Part shown: positions 4,278 to 6,854 of the stretch, piece after piece
How the letters are laid out: each line of letters starts with the position of its first letter
How positions within the stretch are numbered: the first letter of the stretch is position 1
Source: Savagea sp.
GTDB lineage: Bacteria > Bacillota > Bacilli > Bacillales_A > Planococcaceae
Reading direction: 5' to 3'
Length of the DNA: 6,854 nucleotides
Assembly: GCA_030152265.1 (NCBI GenBank)
Contig: JASLHQ010000114.1
Span: 1 to 6,854, forward strand
Translations under genes and position numbers: made by a program
The notes under the pieces: generated by a model
Databases searched by the model: none
What the model was told of the DNA's origin: nothing
Seen by the model: the letters and a program-made list of their open reading frames with translations, nothing else

Positions 4278-5630
4278 ATGTGTAAACGTTTGACGTATCG
4301 TCAACTTCAACAACAGAGCGATAACCGCCGGATCTATCAAAAAACGATGCCGTGGAATGCGCAAGACGGATTATCGCTGTTGAAGAAAAAAAGCTTAACA
4401 GAAGATGCTTTTTTTTATTGGCAAAATGAGAATGATTCAGTAGAGATGATTGGAATCGGAGCGACGCTTTTATTGCAGTCGGAAGCAGAAGAAGAACGAT
4501 TCCAGGAAATTGAATCGAGCGTGCGTTTATTGCGTCAACGAGCAGAGGATGACTTTTTGTTATTCGGTAGTTTTACGTTTGATGCAGCGCATGAACCATC
4601 ACCAGAATGGGATGCTTATGAAAATGCATTATTTATCGTGCCAACTTATTGTGTTCGAAGAGAAGGAGATGTGTGGTCTCAAACGACTACTATCTATTGC
4701 GCTCCAGAAGAAAAAGACGAACTGTTTAATCAACGAGCAGAGCAGTGGGAGCAGTTGCAGCGAGAAAAAGAAGAAAATGCAACATTCGTGACGTACACGA
4801 AACTAGAAGAAAGACAAGTGGAACAATATCGAGAAAGTATTCCTAAAATGACATCGCTCATCCGTGAAGGAAAAGCGCATAAAGTAGTACTCGCTCGTTC
4901 TTTACGATTGCAGTTTGAGCAAAATCCTCAAATCGCATCGTTAATGGAACAGTTAAACGAACAGCAGAAAAATAGTTATCGTTTCGCTTTCCATATCGAT
5001 GATTCAACATTTATCGGAGCGACTCCTGAACGTCTTATTAAAGTGAACCGTAGTCAAGCAAATTCTGAAAGTGTTGCCGGCTCGATTCGTCGAGGGAAAA
5101 CGACTGAAGAAGATGAACAACTTGGCGCATCATTATTAGCCGATGAAAAAAATCGAGAAGAGCATCATTATGTAGTAGAAATGATTGAACCGATCTTTCA
5201 AGAGCTGTGTGAAACGTATACGATGCCAGACCGTCCACAACTATTGAAAATACGAGATATTCAACATTTGCATACACCGATTCAAGGAGAGATGAAGGAT
5301 GATGTGACGATTTTACAATTTATCGAACGATTACATCCGACTCCTGCTTTAGGTGGTGTACCGACGAAAGTATCGCTTGAATACATTCGTCAATTTGAAC
5401 GTCAAGATCGTGGATTATATGCAGCACCGATCGGTTGGTTCGACACAGAAGGAAACGGTGAATTTGCGGTAGCGATTCGTTCTGCTTTATTAAAAGACAA
5501 CGCGGCATATTTATATGCCGGCGGAGGAATTGTAGCAGATTCGAATGTAGAACACGAATATCAAGAAACGTGGAATAAATTTTCACCGATGTTACGTATA
5601 TTTGGAGGAGCGCGAGAAAATGACGAGTAG
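4278..5630 (+). CDS. menF: isochorismate synthase (MenF)
   Basis: MenF isomerises chorismate to isochorismate, the first committed step of menaquinone synthesis, in the cytoplasm and with Mg2+. From ATG 4278 the product is 450 residues, near family length. This start has GGAGG (4266-4270) 7 nt upstream; an in-frame GTG at 4236 lies inside the leader and is rejected. The C-terminal chorismate-binding domain spans about 180-445. Lys202 in KVVLARS is the position that activates water in isochorismate and salicylate synthases. Glu251 (ATPERL) is the proposed general acid. AGSIRRG (268-273), E295-H296, LHPTPALGGVP (352-362), GWFD.EGNGEFAVAIRSAL (386-404) and E427/E430/K434 complete the active site and metal site. 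The N-terminal ~170 residues are the variable domain. The stop codon overlaps menD. A siderophore-type isochorismate synthase (DhbC-like) is excluded mainly by context. Confidence 0.95.
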   Translation: MCKRLTYRQLQQQSDNRRIYQKTMPWNAQDGLSLLKKKSLTEDAFFYWQNENDSVEMIGIGATLLLQSEAEEERFQEIESSVRLLRQRAEDDFLLFGSFTFDAAHEPSPEWDAYENALFIVPTYCVRREGDVWSQTTTIYCAPEEKDELFNQRAEQWEQLQREKEENATFVTYTKLEERQVEQYRESIPKMTSLIREGKAHKVVLARSLRLQFEQNPQIASLMEQLNEQQKNSYRFAFHIDDSTFIGATPERLIKVNRSQANSESVAGSIRRGKTTEEDEQLGASLLADEKNREEHHYVVEMIEPIFQELCETYTMPDRPQLLKIRDIQHLHTPIQGEMKDDVTILQFIERLHPTPALGGVPTKVSLEYIRQFERQDRGLYAAPIGWFDTEGNGEFAVAIRSALLKDNAAYLYAGGGIVADSNVEHEYQETWNKFSPMLRIFGGARENDE

Positions 5631-6854
5631 TTTAACGAAGTATGTGAAACGTATGACGAATAGTATTGTAGCGAGCGGAGTGAAGCATGTAGTCATTAGT
5701 CCAGGCTCACGCTCTACTCCTCTCGCATATGCTTTTGCGTCTCATCCTCACATACAAGTGCATATCCAAGTAGATGAGCGCTCAGCGGGTTTTTTAGGGT
5801 TAGGACTAGCGAAACAATTTAAAGAGCCTGTCGCTTTGCTCTGCACGTCTGGAACGGCAGCTTCGAATTACATGCCAGCGATTACAGAAGCGCATTACGC
5901 AAGAGTCCCGCTCATCGTGCTTACCGCAGATCGCCCCCATGAATTGCGAGAAGTAGGAGCACCTCAAACGATTGATCAAGTGAAAATGTACGGGGATTTC
6001 GTAAAAGCGAGCATTGATTTTCCGTTAGCCGAAGAGTTAGAAGCGTCGTATCGTTTTGTGGAACGACAGTCGGTGCGATTAATTCAAACAGCGACTACAC
6101 ATCCGATGGGACCTGTTCATTTCAATATCCCATTCCGCGAACCGTTGTTAATTGACTTTGATTTGGACGTACCGTCTCTGTCGTATGAACGTCAAATGGT
6201 CGGGAATGTTACAGTGACAGAAGAGCAGAAGCAGATGTTAGAAGAAATGCGTCAAGAGGAACGTGGAATGATCGTTGTCGGTGAGTTAGAGATGCCGATA
6301 GAAAAAGAACGTTTTTGGCAATTTGCTCGCCAGCTCGGATGGCCAGTACTCGTTGATCCGATTTCACAATTGCGTACGGAAGTGCCAGACGATGTCATGT
6401 GTATCGAACAATATGATGCATTATTGAAAGATGAATCGTATCAACAAGAGGTGCGACCGGATTATATTTTACGCATCGGTGCACAACCGACTTCTAAGCC
6501 GTTAAATCAATTTATCGCGAAAAGTGATGCGCGTCTCATTACGATAGATGCATCACCGCACTTCCGTGACTTTACAGCGATGACGGCCATTCATTGGCAA
6601 ATGCCGACCGATGCACTGTTTAGTTGGGAAAGTACGAATATGCCTGTCCGTCCGTATGCGAAACGCTGGATCGAGGCGAATGCGATTGCACAAAAGCATG
6701 TGCGTGCTTACGCTGGAAATGATGAAGGAGCGTATGTGAAAGCATTGGCTGAGCATATTCCGACTGGAGATGTGCTCTTTAGCAGCAGCAGTATGCCAAT
6801 TCGTGATCTCGACACATTTTTCTTGCAGACGGATCGCGATATTCCAATACTTGC
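5620..6854 (+). CDS. menD: SEPHCHC synthase (MenD), 3' end beyond the window
   Basis: MenD is the thiamine diphosphate enzyme that decarboxylates 2-oxoglutarate and adds the succinyl-semialdehyde unit to isochorismate, giving 2-succinyl-5-enolpyruvyl-6-hydroxy-3-cyclohexene-1-carboxylate. The 411 codons present, of about 580 expected, read without interruption. Visible motifs are SPGSRSTPLA (27-36), VDERSAGFLGLGLAK (51-65, with catalytic Glu53), CTSGTAASNYMPAITEAHYA (75-94), TADRPHELREVGAPQTIDQ (102-120, with Arg105 and Gln116), and Ser391/Arg395 in the SSMPIR segment, all matching E. coli MenD substrate contacts. The cofactor diphosphate and Mg2+ motif lies past the window edge. ATG 5620 has GGAGGAG (5604-5610) 9 nt upstream, inside the menF 3' end, and the genes overlap by 11 nt. 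Translational coupling with MenF, whose product it consumes, is likely. Confidence 0.97.
   Translation, partial: MTSSLTKYVKRMTNSIVASGVKHVVISPGSRSTPLAYAFASHPHIQVHIQVDERSAGFLGLGLAKQFKEPVALLCTSGTAASNYMPAITEAHYARVPLIVLTADRPHELREVGAPQTIDQVKMYGDFVKASIDFPLAEELEASYRFVERQSVRLIQTATTHPMGPVHFNIPFREPLLIDFDLDVPSLSYERQMVGNVTVTEEQKQMLEEMRQEERGMIVVGELEMPIEKERFWQFARQLGWPVLVDPISQLRTEVPDDVMCIEQYDALLKDESYQQEVRPDYILRIGAQPTSKPLNQFIAKSDARLITIDASPHFRDFTAMTAIHWQMPTDALFSWESTNMPVRPYAKRWIEANAIAQKHVRAYAGNDEGAYVKALAEHIPTGDVLFSSSSMPIRDLDTFFLQTDRDIPIL

Noticed and set aside
5038..5586. Minus-strand frames within menF
   Set aside because: Shadows of the conserved chorismate-binding domain on the plus strand; no start signals.
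6553..6756. Minus-strand frame within menD
   Set aside because: Shadow frame under an uninterrupted, well-conserved MenD reading frame.

Overview
The window comes from a low-to-moderate GC Gram-positive bacterium, most likely a member of the Bacillales. It starts at the 3' end of an rRNA operon, runs through a 20-gene tRNA cluster, crosses a degraded accessory stretch, and ends in menaquinone biosynthesis genes. The taxon call rests on three points: the 5S and 23S sequences look Bacillus-like, the tRNA order is nearly that of the cluster following rrnB in Bacillus subtilis (comparison from memory), and the proteins are Bacillus-type. I do not recognise the species.

Region 1 (1-2304, + strand): the last ~125 nt of 23S rRNA, a spacer, 5S rRNA, then tRNAs in the order Val, Thr, Lys, Leu(UAG), Gly(GCC), Leu(UAA), Arg, Pro, Ala, Met, Ile2(CAU), Ser(UGA), fMet, Asp, Phe, Gly(UCC), Ile(GAU), Asn, Ser(GCU), Glu, closed by a perfect-palindrome terminator. 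Fifteen amino acids are served; Cys, Gln, His, Trp and Tyr are absent. Two strong sigma-A-type promoters lie inside this unit, one in the 23S-5S spacer and one just before tRNA-fMet. Both have extended -10 elements and share the same 8-base sequence at the predicted start of transcription. Two tRNAs (Leu-UAG and Glu) do not encode CCA; the other 18 do.

Region 2 (2305-3133): mostly non-coding, with one minus-strand gene whose product is the C-terminal half of an AgrA-type response regulator (LytTR DNA-binding domain). It lacks the receiver domain and a visible ribosome binding site, so it is probably the remnant of an agr-like locus.

Region 3 (3134-6854): menA (minus) is transcribed divergently from menF-menD (plus). 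MenF makes isochorismate from chorismate, MenD adds a succinyl-semialdehyde unit from 2-oxoglutarate, and MenA prenylates the final naphthoate at the membrane, so both entry steps and the membrane step are encoded side by side. The two promoters sit back to back in a ~190-bp region, and the menF leader carries a hairpin just before the ribosome binding site. menF and menD overlap by 11 nt. menD runs off the window.

I found no undescribed multi-gene system. The most notable points are the paired internal promoters of the tRNA cluster, the truncated AgrA-like gene, and the menF leader hairpin.
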